Shown: one piece after another, positions 52,701 through 59,952 of the stretch
Position numbering within the stretch: position 1 is the stretch's first letter
Layout of the letters: every line of letters begins with the position of its first letter
From: Luedemannella flava
GTDB taxonomy: Bacteria > Actinomycetota > Actinomycetes > Mycobacteriales > Micromonosporaceae
Reading direction: 5' to 3'
DNA: 64,000 bases
NCBI RefSeq assembly: GCF_039528515.1
Contig: NZ_BAAALT010000003.1
Coordinates: forward strand, 1-64,000
Notes under the pieces: generated by a model
The model's database searches: none
What the model was told of the DNA's origin: nothing
What the model saw: the letters and a program-made list of their open reading frames with translations, nothing else
Translations under genes and position numbers: made by a program

Positions 52701-53459
52701 GCACCCGAGGTGGTCATCCATAACGCCGGCGGCGGCGCCTGCCCCGGCGGCGAGTCCGGCACCATCACCCTGACCAGGGCGCTCGCCGTCTCCTGCAACA
52801 CGGCGTTCGTCACCCTCGCCGCCCGCCTCGGCTGGCCCGCGATCGCCGAGCAGGCCCGCAGATTCGGCATGACCGTCGGCGCGTGCCGGGACGAGAAGCC
52901 CGCGTTCCTCGCCCACCGTGGCGCCGGAACGGTCGAGTCCTGCGTGCCCGCCGACGTCGACGGCGTGGCGATCGGCAACAACACGCTCGGCGGCCAGGAT
53001 GTGCAGGGCACGCCGATGGCCATGGCGACCGTGCTGGCCGCGATCGCCAACGGCGGCACGACCGTGGCACCGACCCTGCTGCGCTCGGTGCGCCACCCCG
53101 GCTCCGGAAAGGTCGAGCACCCGGTCGGCAGGACGATCGCCGCCGTCGACCCCGCGGTGGCGCAGGAGCTGACCCGCGCGCTGAGCGGGACCTCCGTCGA
53201 CGGGACCGCCGCAGGCCTCGACGCCGCCGTCAAGACGAAGCTGTGGGTGAAGACGGGGACGCACGAGGTGGTGCCCGCCGGCACGCGCGCGCCCGCCGGC
53301 CAGTACGTGATCGTCGACTCCTGGCTGGTCGGGTTCGTCAACACGGCCACCCACGGTCCCGTGGCGTTCGCCGTGGTCATCGAGGCGCGTGACGAGAAGG
53401 CCGGCGGCGCCCGTACCCGCCTGGTGGTGCAGCGACTCTGCGCGGCGCTGGGGGTATGA
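49779..53459 (+). CDS. SEDS (FtsW/RodA) glycosyltransferase fused to penicillin-binding transpeptidase
   Basis: About 1226 aa combining two normally separate enzymes. Residues ~1-640 are a polytopic SEDS protein with 12 or more helices, an acidic VRRDFGT motif and the signature NVIPHSGIPAPFLSRGGQW. After one more helix (VVVPLTVCLACAAVITVV), residues ~680-1226 are an extracytoplasmic transpeptidase with SxxK STFK (S945), SCN (1005-1007) and KTG (1158-1160), so the catalytic set is complete. It would polymerise lipid II and cross-link peptidoglycan in one chain. The start is uncertain: ATG 49779 is used; GTG 49839 has GGAGGGG 11 bases upstream. It heads an operon with a kinase and a GTPase. Canonical loci keep rodA and pbpA separate. 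Confidence 0.93.
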   Translation: MVSDRYAGAAAGHGGGDLRDVTDWLTGPAGTNVPVLTGMVVTAVLCWRLLARPVFVDARHDGAGPVARAAAPFVLAQVLVAAGFWLSRSTDTIWIMLVLAAIVGLTAVSLAVLGRAARRAGTVLSGPTVAVVLLTALLNEIGALLLVRLVIVSDPDSPFGAGLAADAWLQARDAVGYPLVVAAAALAVAWFATGTGTGRGAVARVRRSLDGRVARWRARRGGLPEVTGRTITGGALVALALFIAPVFGPTTGSAHLTILGVATPQVGLIVLIAVLAALVARYGHRFNATGRVDIIGFGRRLARGLVSRGEARVMWVDLRHMLLPVGLFVAVAATCAVRRDFGTVIPALAATFGVTWAATSDSVRRSPDLTEDGTFSPATVWRRLTRSLSVYRVFIWAALVLVGTAGTVVVLGTSYIQERATVWADPWAYRWDAGCAVPGGAKPSPTGEIYCQQSLAANLESQHSQVARALSAVADGGLWGRGLRDTASGMVPAGQTDFILAVVWNKLGGVAVLLISVLVVMLGAALRQAARSGRARAPDGRAGRRQGQLWFGFFTAGLASMIVGNYLFVFLATVNVIPHSGIPAPFLSRGGQWTLALLAGIAVVVVIASRTGLATAASRVPSARPVQAPTMARPGRLAVVVPLTVCLACAAVITVVPYQKPGLPLPTAYDETRPACRVREATHDGLRSAPPDPARCSTDRLAFDRTRVEVRLGDGTVLVQDRGTAAWTFEGTPQAGLTLADLSGLLKVGDGGVGLLDQSYADVTQETAGTTLAKRLAAPSEDPEADGVLDLTIDPALQHALADALRSDGTAAAPPMAGGVVAIEAATGRVLASATVPGYAEPAAGDAEDAKATDAAEQFLKEHQYYGPLEGERLDGSVKDTTCEDAADSGEPDPDCWRWSVIIPGAPGDADGLAALRRYVGGGRDVDLPLPEVNRAVGKWYGLGSTFKVVIAAAYLSGGGHPDDELDAPLTVPLAPEVVIHNAGGGACPGGESGTITLTRALAVSCNTAFVTLAARLGWPAIAEQARRFGMTVGACRDEKPAFLAHRGAGTVESCVPADVDGVAIGNNTLGGQDVQGTPMAMATVLAAIANGGTTVAPTLLRSVRHPGSGKVEHPVGRTIAAVDPAVAQELTRALSGTSVDGTAAGLDAAVKTKLWVKTGTHEVVPAGTRAPAGQYVIVDSWLVGFVNTATHGPVAFAVVIEARDEKAGGARTRLVVQRLCAALGV

Positions 53460-54145
53460 GCGCGGTGACGGGGGACAGGACGTACGAGGCGCTGGTGTGG
53501 CGTGTGGTCAACGCGCGCCTCAAGGAGTACTGCGACGAGGTCCTGCTGCACACGGGACGGACGCCGGGCCGGACGGTCGCCGTGACCGTGCTGACCAACC
53601 GGTCGTTGGCGGGGGTCCGCGACGACGTGCGCGAGCGTGTCGGCGACTTCCTCGACCGGGACCTGGGCGCCGTCGCCGACGTCGACTTCACCGTGCAGCC
53701 CGACCTCGACCCGCCGGGCTGCGCGGTGCACTTCGACACCCTGCCCGACGTCGTCGAGGTCGTCGACGTCGAGGGCGTACGCACGCCGTTGTGGCTGCGG
53801 CTCACGTACGCCGGCATGAAGCCCTGGTCGTTCGCCCTCGACTCGGACGACGTGTGGATCCCCGTCGGCCGCAACGTTCCCGGCGACGGGCAGCGCCCGC
53901 CGGTCAGCCTGCCCGACTACGTCAGCGCGGTACCGCGTCAGCCGCTGTTGCACATCCGGTACTGGCAGGGGGTCGCCTCGTGGCGGCGCTCGCCGGTGCG
54001 CTCGCGGTACGCGGTGCTGGTCGACGGCCAGCGTCTCACGCACGGCCAGGTCCACCCGTGCGTCAGCGAGGGAACCATCGAGTACGTCGTGTCGGGTGAC
54101 CGGACCCGGCTCGTCTACCACCTTGGCTGGGAGGCCGAACTGTGA
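53456..54145 (+). CDS. Beta-rich protein of unknown function
   Basis: 229 aa, no signal peptide or membrane helix. Residues ~1-80 look alpha/beta (VVNARLKEYCDEVLLHTG, RTVAVTVLTNRSLAGVRDDV). Residues ~80-229 look all-beta, with short strands and Pro/Gly turns (SRYAVLVDGQRLTHGQVH). That C-terminal part could be an FHA-like or similar phosphopeptide-recognition sandwich, but I see no certain motif. The ATG at 53456 overlaps the SEDS-PBP stop and its own stop overlaps the kinase gene, so all three are translated together. If FHA-like, it would parallel FhaA beside rodA-pbpA-pknAB in mycobacteria. Confidence 0.7.
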   Translation: MSAVTGDRTYEALVWRVVNARLKEYCDEVLLHTGRTPGRTVAVTVLTNRSLAGVRDDVRERVGDFLDRDLGAVADVDFTVQPDLDPPGCAVHFDTLPDVVEVVDVEGVRTPLWLRLTYAGMKPWSFALDSDDVWIPVGRNVPGDGQRPPVSLPDYVSAVPRQPLLHIRYWQGVASWRRSPVRSRYAVLVDGQRLTHGQVHPCVSEGTIEYVVSGDRTRLVYHLGWEAEL

Positions 54146-55563
54146 CCGACCGACCCGTGGAGTACCTGGAGATCCGCCTGGGGGGCCCCGGCTGGGGCGC
54201 CTGGCTGAAGGTCGGCGAGCCGGAGTCCGACCACACCCGCCCGGCCGAGTTCCCCGTGACCGTGCCCGGCCGCAGGGAGGCGCGCACCGTGCACGCCGAC
54301 GTGCGGTACACGGTCGCGTTCGACGAGCCGTCCGGATCCAGCGGCTGGCCCGAATGGCACGTGAAGATCTACCGGTGCGCCGACCAGGGCGACACCGAGG
54401 CGCTGCGGCTGTACCTGTGCCGTCAGGCGCTCGCGGTGCAGCAGGCCAACGCCCGCGTGTCCGGCCCGGTCCGGATGGGCATCAAGCCGCCGTGGGCGGT
54501 GGTGCCGGTCCACATCGTGCGGGGCGACCTGGAGGAGGAGAGCTTCGACGGCTCGGTCGCCACCCGCATCGCGGCTGACCCCGAGCGGCTGCTGCGCCAG
54601 GCCCAGGAGCGGCTGCCGGCCTGGTTCGCGGCCGATCCGGAGGAGGCGGGCCGCACGCTGCTGGCGATCTCCCCGATGGTGGACAAGGTGGACTGGGAGC
54701 CGGTGCGCGACGAGCCGGCCACCGAGCAGCTCGCGAAGTTCCTGCACGTCGCCGAAGGGCTGGACACCCTGCACGCGTCGGGCACCGTGCACTGCGACAT
54801 CAAGCCCGCCAACATGTGCCGCTACCCGGTACGCGGCGTGTCCCAGTACGTCCTCGTGGACGCCGACGCGGCCAGTGGCATCGACGTGGCGCCGACCCTG
54901 GTGCGGTCCAACGGCGACTACGCCTCCGCCCGCGTGCGCAGGTGGCGACGGGCGTTGGAGGTCACCCACCAACCGCCGTACCGGCTGGACGCCAACAGCC
55001 TGCTGGCCCACGACCGGTTCGGCTTCGCCATGGTGGTGCTCGGCGCGATCACCGGGGTGGCGTGGGTGCACGGCGTCCTGCTCGCCGCCGAGCCCGACGG
55101 TCCCCGCCTGGCCGACGATCCGGCGCAGGTACGCGAGATCCTGCGCCGGCAGTGGCCGGACACGCCCACCCGGTCGTGGCAGCCACTCATCGACGTACTC
55201 CTCGAGCCGCTCGACCCGGCCGTCGCCGAGTCGGTCAACTGGCGCACCGCCGACTGGCTGGCCCGGCTCGTCGAGGCCGAGAAGCGCTGTCACGTCACCA
55301 CGGCGGGGATGCGCACCGCGCTGCCCGCCGCCGAGGCCGGCGAGGTCCGCCGGTTCTCCGACGAGCTGCGGGCCATCCAGCGCACGGCCAGGGAGAAGCC
55401 GGTGGTGAAGCTCGATCTGGTCGGCCACGGCTGCCAGGTGGTCGAGGCGGCCGCGCTGCGCGTCGCCGTCCACGCGGCCCGGCGCACGGCCCTCGCCAGC
55501 GCCGGCACGATCCTGGCGGTCACCGTGATCCTGCTCTACAGCGCGTACGGGTTGGGGAAGTGA
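54142..55563 (+). CDS. Tail-anchored protein kinase-like protein
   Basis: 473 aa. A divergent protein kinase fold is visible: possible ATP-binding Lys in WHVKIYR (K75), catalytic loop HCDIKPANM (217-225, HCD replacing HRD, with D219, K221 and N224 kept) and DAD at 240-242 in place of DFG. Catalytic acids are present, so activity is plausible, but the glycine loop is not obvious. A single C-terminal helix (TILAVTVILLYSAYGLGK) anchors it, leaving the kinase domain in the cytoplasm. The GTG at 54142 overlaps the preceding stop. In context it may phosphorylate the neighbouring GTPase or the SEDS-PBP enzyme. Confidence 0.78.
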   Translation: MTDRPVEYLEIRLGGPGWGAWLKVGEPESDHTRPAEFPVTVPGRREARTVHADVRYTVAFDEPSGSSGWPEWHVKIYRCADQGDTEALRLYLCRQALAVQQANARVSGPVRMGIKPPWAVVPVHIVRGDLEEESFDGSVATRIAADPERLLRQAQERLPAWFAADPEEAGRTLLAISPMVDKVDWEPVRDEPATEQLAKFLHVAEGLDTLHASGTVHCDIKPANMCRYPVRGVSQYVLVDADAASGIDVAPTLVRSNGDYASARVRRWRRALEVTHQPPYRLDANSLLAHDRFGFAMVVLGAITGVAWVHGVLLAAEPDGPRLADDPAQVREILRRQWPDTPTRSWQPLIDVLLEPLDPAVAESVNWRTADWLARLVEAEKRCHVTTAGMRTALPAAEAGEVRRFSDELRAIQRTAREKPVVKLDLVGHGCQVVEAAALRVAVHAARRTALASAGTILAVTVILLYSAYGLGK

Positions 55564-55838
55564 TGGGCACCGGAAGTTGGCTGCGGCGGCGGGTGGCCGC
55601 CGCCTGCGGATCGGCCGACCGCTTCGCGGCGCTCGGCGTGGCGTTCGGCGACTGGCTCCGGCTCGGTGACCAGGCCAGCAGGGCCACCGTCGACCGCGTC
55701 GAGCCGTATCTCGCCGCCTACCTCGGTTCGGCCCGGCGTAACGGGTACCGCTGGGGCGCCGCGGTCGGTGTGGCGGCCGGGTTCGGGCTGTCGCTCGTAC
55801 TCGTGGGCGTTGTCGTCGGTATCGAGGCGCTGACGTGA
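55563..55838 (+). CDS. Small single-helix membrane protein
   Basis: 91 aa. An amphipathic N-terminal part (GSWLRRRVAAACGSADRFAAL) is followed by one hydrophobic helix at the C-terminus (WGAAVGVAAGFGLSLVLVGVVVGI). The ATG at 55563 shares a base with the kinase stop (TGATG), and its stop overlaps the GTPase gene. It may be an anchor or assembly subunit linking the kinase and GTPase at the membrane. No family recognised. Confidence 0.7.
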   Translation: MGTGSWLRRRVAAACGSADRFAALGVAFGDWLRLGDQASRATVDRVEPYLAAYLGSARRNGYRWGAAVGVAAGFGLSLVLVGVVVGIEALT

Positions 55839-57655
55839 AGGGCTGGCTGCACCGCACCATGGCACGGTTGCGTCCACGCAAGCGCCCACCGGAGCCCGTC
55901 GAGAGCGAACTGCTGACCCGGTTCGGGCGGCACTGCCCGGTGTGCGGGGCGGTGCTGGGCGCGAGCGTGCCGCGCGACGGGCGCACCGGCCGGTTCGAGG
56001 TCAGCCCGACCGCGCGGCTGCGGGTCGGGCAGGCCGACGGGTACGGCCGCTATCCGTGGCAGGTGCAGTTGGTCGAGGGCGAGTACCCGCCGGCCAGCTC
56101 CACCAATCCCGCGTTCAGCAAGCTCGAGGTCGACTACATCTACCTGCTGTGCGGCGGCGGGCACATTTTCCCCGACGCGGCACCGCTGCTGCACGGTGGC
56201 TACGCCGACGCCTCCGATCCGCGCGAGCGCATCGACGTCTGGAACATGATCGCGGCGATCGGCGGTCCGGCGAGCGGCAAGACGTACCTGCTGCTGCGCA
56301 CCCTCAACCAGAGCCTGGACAACTACGACAACCTCATATTCGACGGCGCGGCGCCCCGCATCCAGCTGCGCGCGCTGAGCCCGCTGGAGATGACCCCGCT
56401 GCAGGTACGCACCCGCCTGTACGCGCAGACCCTGTCCAGCGGCCACTTCATCCCCGCCACCGGTACCGACACCCGGGCCACGCCCGCCGGCATCCTGCTC
56501 GACGAGCTGCCCGACGCGCACGACGCGATGCAGGAGCTGGTCCGCCGCACCGTCCGGGCGGGCGATCAGCGTGCCGACAACTGGGGCCGGGGCATGCGCC
56601 AGCCGCTCGTCCTGCGCGCCGACGTCGGCCCGCGGCGCAGCTGGACCGGGGTGGCCGACCTGCCCGGCGAGATGTTCTCCTCGGACACCGACAACCGCCG
56701 GGAGAGCGTCAAGCTGCGCGCCTACGACGCGCTGGTGTGGGTGGTCGACCCGGCCGTCGCGGCGCAGGCCGCGGAATGGCTCGGCGTCGAGGACGAGGAG
56801 TCCTACTCCTCGTCGATCGACCTGCTCGAGGGCAGCCTGCGGCCGGGAGCCACCCGGCAGTCCAACGCGAGGGTCGTGCGGACCACGCGCGACCAGATCC
56901 AGCGCGACATCGGCCGCGAGCTGACGAAGGTGGACGGCCTGTTCACGACCGAGCGGGGCAGCTCGCTGGAGATGCTCATCGCGGTCACCAAATGCGACCT
57001 GATCCGGGAGGCCCTGGGCACCCGTACACTGCACAGACTCGGCGCGGACCGTCTCGTCCTGGACGGCGCGAAGGCATACCTGCTGTTTCTCGCCGCCCGC
57101 TGGGCGCAGGGGATGACGAGCGCGGACGACATGGCCGGCGAGGTGCTCGCCTTCATCCACGGTACGGGCACCGCCCGGCAGTCCGACCGCGAGGACCGCG
57201 CCGCGCACGTCGCGGACGGCCTGCTCGACCACTACTCCAACGGTGAGGCGTTCTGGAACCTGGCCCACGAGGGCCACGCCGACGTTGTCCGCGTCCGCGG
57301 CCGCAACATGAACCTGGCACCGCTGGCCATCGAGGTGCCCGCGATCGGCGCGCACATCGACGGGTCGATGCTCGCCGGCTCGGCGACCCGGATGCTCACC
57401 CGGGACCTGGTCATGTCGACGGTCGGCTGCGGCCTGACGTACGGCCTGGGCCTGCGGGGACCCGTCTACAACGTGCTCAACAAGCAGTGGCAGCACATCC
57501 GCTTCTTCCTCTGCTCGCCGCTGGCCACCGTACCGGTCGCGAAGGACGACAAGTTGAAGCCGATGCACGACAAGGACCGCTTCCCCCGGGTGGACGACCG
57601 TTCGGCGGCGCTCACCCAACTGCTGCTCGCGATGCTCGGAAAGGTACGGGCGTGA
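55835..57655 (+). CDS. Zinc-ribbon GTPase-like protein
   Basis: 606 aa. An N-terminal metal-binding motif (CPVCG at 34-38, then LLCGGGHIF) precedes a P-loop GTPase-like domain: G1 GGPASGKT (143-150), G3-like DLPGEM (275-280) and G4-like TKCD (385-388). The rest is mixed alpha/beta with a ~100-residue C-terminal extension. This resembles the large TRAFAC-type GTPases described in actinobacterial NTP-dependent conflict systems; exact family membership needs a profile search. No membrane helix. The GTG at 55835 overlaps the preceding stop and its own stop overlaps the next gene. It may act as a nucleotide switch for the operon. Confidence 0.8.
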   Translation: MKGWLHRTMARLRPRKRPPEPVESELLTRFGRHCPVCGAVLGASVPRDGRTGRFEVSPTARLRVGQADGYGRYPWQVQLVEGEYPPASSTNPAFSKLEVDYIYLLCGGGHIFPDAAPLLHGGYADASDPRERIDVWNMIAAIGGPASGKTYLLLRTLNQSLDNYDNLIFDGAAPRIQLRALSPLEMTPLQVRTRLYAQTLSSGHFIPATGTDTRATPAGILLDELPDAHDAMQELVRRTVRAGDQRADNWGRGMRQPLVLRADVGPRRSWTGVADLPGEMFSSDTDNRRESVKLRAYDALVWVVDPAVAAQAAEWLGVEDEESYSSSIDLLEGSLRPGATRQSNARVVRTTRDQIQRDIGRELTKVDGLFTTERGSSLEMLIAVTKCDLIREALGTRTLHRLGADRLVLDGAKAYLLFLAARWAQGMTSADDMAGEVLAFIHGTGTARQSDREDRAAHVADGLLDHYSNGEAFWNLAHEGHADVVRVRGRNMNLAPLAIEVPAIGAHIDGSMLAGSATRMLTRDLVMSTVGCGLTYGLGLRGPVYNVLNKQWQHIRFFLCSPLATVPVAKDDKLKPMHDKDRFPRVDDRSAALTQLLLAMLGKVRA

Positions 57656-59952
57656 CGGACATCATCATTACCCGGTACGCGGATCTGACCGGCCGCGGCT
57701 TCGACCGTCACCCGGTCGATGACGAAACCGTCGACCGGTCGTTCTGGGAGGCCACCCGGCAGCTCATCGACCGGGCCGTCCCGCAGCCGTCCGACTTCAT
57801 CCGCAACACGAGCCCACATCCCGTGTGGACGCTGCGCCAGGTCAGGGTCGCCGACGCCTGGTGGTGGGTCTTCTCCGTGCAGGGCCGCGGCGACCGGTTC
57901 GGCGTGGCCGGCACGTGCCGTTTCGGTTTTCTCCCCGGTCACCTGCCGGCCCGCGACGCGTGGATGCGGGGCCGCGAGGAGCTGACCCGGGACGACGGCA
58001 CCCCGCCGGTCGGGCCGACCGACGCGGTGATCGCGAAGGGCGTCGAGGAGGTGATCGTCGGGCTCGCGACCGACGAGCCCGTGGTCCGCCTGCCCGGCAC
58101 ACCCGCCCAGGCGGCGATGATCATCGAGCGGGCGCTCGGTGTCGTGCCACCGGAGGAGGCGGTCAACCGTATCTGGGCGACCTGTCTGCTGCAGGACAAC
58201 GACCTGCGCAAGGGGGTGTCGACAGTCGCCGGCGGCATGCCCGCCGCGTTCCGCGAATTCGACGCCAAGTTGTACGACCGCATCGACCACCACCTGCCCC
58301 GACCGATGGTGAATGGCTCACCGCTGGCGTCCCGGTTCGACCCGGTCTTCGTCAGCGGCGTCAGCCACCTGGTCGCCACGGCGGTGAGCGGCGCCTCGTA
58401 CACGTGGACCGGTTCGGAATCGCTGACCATGCGGGAGTTCGTCGAGCGGATCTCGAGTCAGGCGAGTGTCGTCGACACGTTTGCCGCCATGCTCATGGAC
58501 CCCGCCCGCCGCGACGCGGCGCTGCGTAACGACACCGTCCTGCGTCAGTGGGTCGAGGAGCGGCCGGGACAGGCGCTCGACGCGGTGCGGAGACTGCCGG
58601 TCGAGCAGCCTGACAAGATCCTCGCGCTCCTTATCGACAAGCAGCGGAAGACCTCGGCCAACCTCCTCGACCTGCCCACCGCGAGCAGTACCCCCTTCTA
58701 CGCTGAGTGGGCCGACGAACTGCGCGGGCGGTGCGAGAAGATCCTCGGCCGCGGCCGACACTACGGCGGATTCCTCAAGGACCTGGTCGCCGTAGGCCCG
58801 TTGCGTGATCCGGCGGACTTCCATGCCGCCCGTGAGTTGTGGGTCGAGACCACCGAGAAGCTGGGTGACCCGGCGTTGCTGACCACCACCATCGAGCTGG
58901 AGCTGCGTCGGACCAGGGAGGTCACCGGCGCGGTCCGCACGGCGGTAGGCTGGCTGTCGCGGCCCGCGCAGCAGCTGGCGAACAGTGACGCCCTCATGGT
59001 GCAGCTGTCCGGCGAGGTAGCCGCGGACCTGGTGGGGGCGGCCATCACCGGCCACAACGCGGCAGCGGACGCGCGCCGCCTGGCACAGGCCGTGGCGGAG
59101 CTGTCGATGCCGGTGGACTCACATGCCACCGCCCAGCACTGGCGCGACGCGTTCCACGGTCAGCTGGGCAGGCGTACACCGAACGCGTCGGTCGCCGCGG
59201 CGCTGCAGGCCGTGGACGCCGTCCTGGAGGAGTGTTTCCCGACCGCGCCGCCGGTGGACATCCCGCCGCAGACCCCGACCACGATGGTCTTCCACCCGGA
59301 CCGGGCGGCGCCATCCGCGCCTCCGCTGGATCCGTACCAGCATCCACTCGATGCGGTAGGGGACTCGCGTTCATCGGTGACGACGGTCCGGCCGGCGCCA
59401 GCGCCGCCGGCCCCGGCCGAGCCCGACGCGTCCTGGACTCAGAAGCTGTCCACCCGCCAGCGGATGGCGCTGGCGGCGCTGGCCGGCGCGCTTCTGGTTG
59501 TCGGCACCACGTTCGCGGTCGTGAAGCTGACCGAGGCGGGCAGCCAGGGCACGATTGCGACGGCCACGCCGCCCACCACCGCAGAGGCCTCGCCGAGCGG
59601 GGTTACGGTCGCGTCGTCCGACCCTCCGCCGACCGAGGAGGTGCCATCGGGCGGCCAGGTGCCCGAGTTGCCACCCGGCGTGACCATCCTGAGGTACGAG
59701 GTGGCCGTCGGTGCGGTCGCGAAGGCAGCAGTCAACCCGGAACTCTACTTCGGGCAATGCATGCGCGACGTCAAGGTCATGGCGTACATCCAGATCTTCT
59801 GGCGCCAGAACGCCGCCGATCAGAAACCGGTCGACAAGCTGCAGAAGCGCCTGCGTGAACTGAGCAAAATCGATGTACAGCTCCATGAGATGGGCCGGGA
59901 CGGGCAACCCGACTCCGGTCCCGGGCTGGTCGTCGCCTGCCACCGCAAGTAG
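57652..59952 (+). CDS. Large membrane protein, putative partner or effector of the GTPase
   Basis: 766 aa. A ~590-residue cytoplasmic part of unknown fold begins TRYADLTGRGFDRHP and contains an alpha/beta region (DAWWWVFSVQGRGDRFGVAG) and a long helical middle. It is followed by a Pro-rich linker, one transmembrane helix (residues ~603-622, MALAALAGALLVVGTTFAVV) and a ~130-residue extracytoplasmic tail. The tail begins with a Thr/Pro-rich spacer and carries two cysteines (GQCMRD, VACHRK). The GTG at 57652 overlaps the GTPase stop by four bases. Gene coupling suggests that the GTPase controls it. I do not recognise the family. Confidence 0.75.
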   Translation: MTDIIITRYADLTGRGFDRHPVDDETVDRSFWEATRQLIDRAVPQPSDFIRNTSPHPVWTLRQVRVADAWWWVFSVQGRGDRFGVAGTCRFGFLPGHLPARDAWMRGREELTRDDGTPPVGPTDAVIAKGVEEVIVGLATDEPVVRLPGTPAQAAMIIERALGVVPPEEAVNRIWATCLLQDNDLRKGVSTVAGGMPAAFREFDAKLYDRIDHHLPRPMVNGSPLASRFDPVFVSGVSHLVATAVSGASYTWTGSESLTMREFVERISSQASVVDTFAAMLMDPARRDAALRNDTVLRQWVEERPGQALDAVRRLPVEQPDKILALLIDKQRKTSANLLDLPTASSTPFYAEWADELRGRCEKILGRGRHYGGFLKDLVAVGPLRDPADFHAARELWVETTEKLGDPALLTTTIELELRRTREVTGAVRTAVGWLSRPAQQLANSDALMVQLSGEVAADLVGAAITGHNAAADARRLAQAVAELSMPVDSHATAQHWRDAFHGQLGRRTPNASVAAALQAVDAVLEECFPTAPPVDIPPQTPTTMVFHPDRAAPSAPPLDPYQHPLDAVGDSRSSVTTVRPAPAPPAPAEPDASWTQKLSTRQRMALAALAGALLVVGTTFAVVKLTEAGSQGTIATATPPTTAEASPSGVTVASSDPPPTEEVPSGGQVPELPPGVTILRYEVAVGAVAKAAVNPELYFGQCMRDVKVMAYIQIFWRQNAADQKPVDKLQKRLRELSKIDVQLHEMGRDGQPDSGPGLVVACHRK

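Noticed and set aside
49743..53354. 1203-codon minus-strand open frame opposite the SEDS-PBP gene
   Set aside because: Composition is Arg/Gly/Asp/His-rich antisense of a real gene with intact catalytic motifs on the plus strand.
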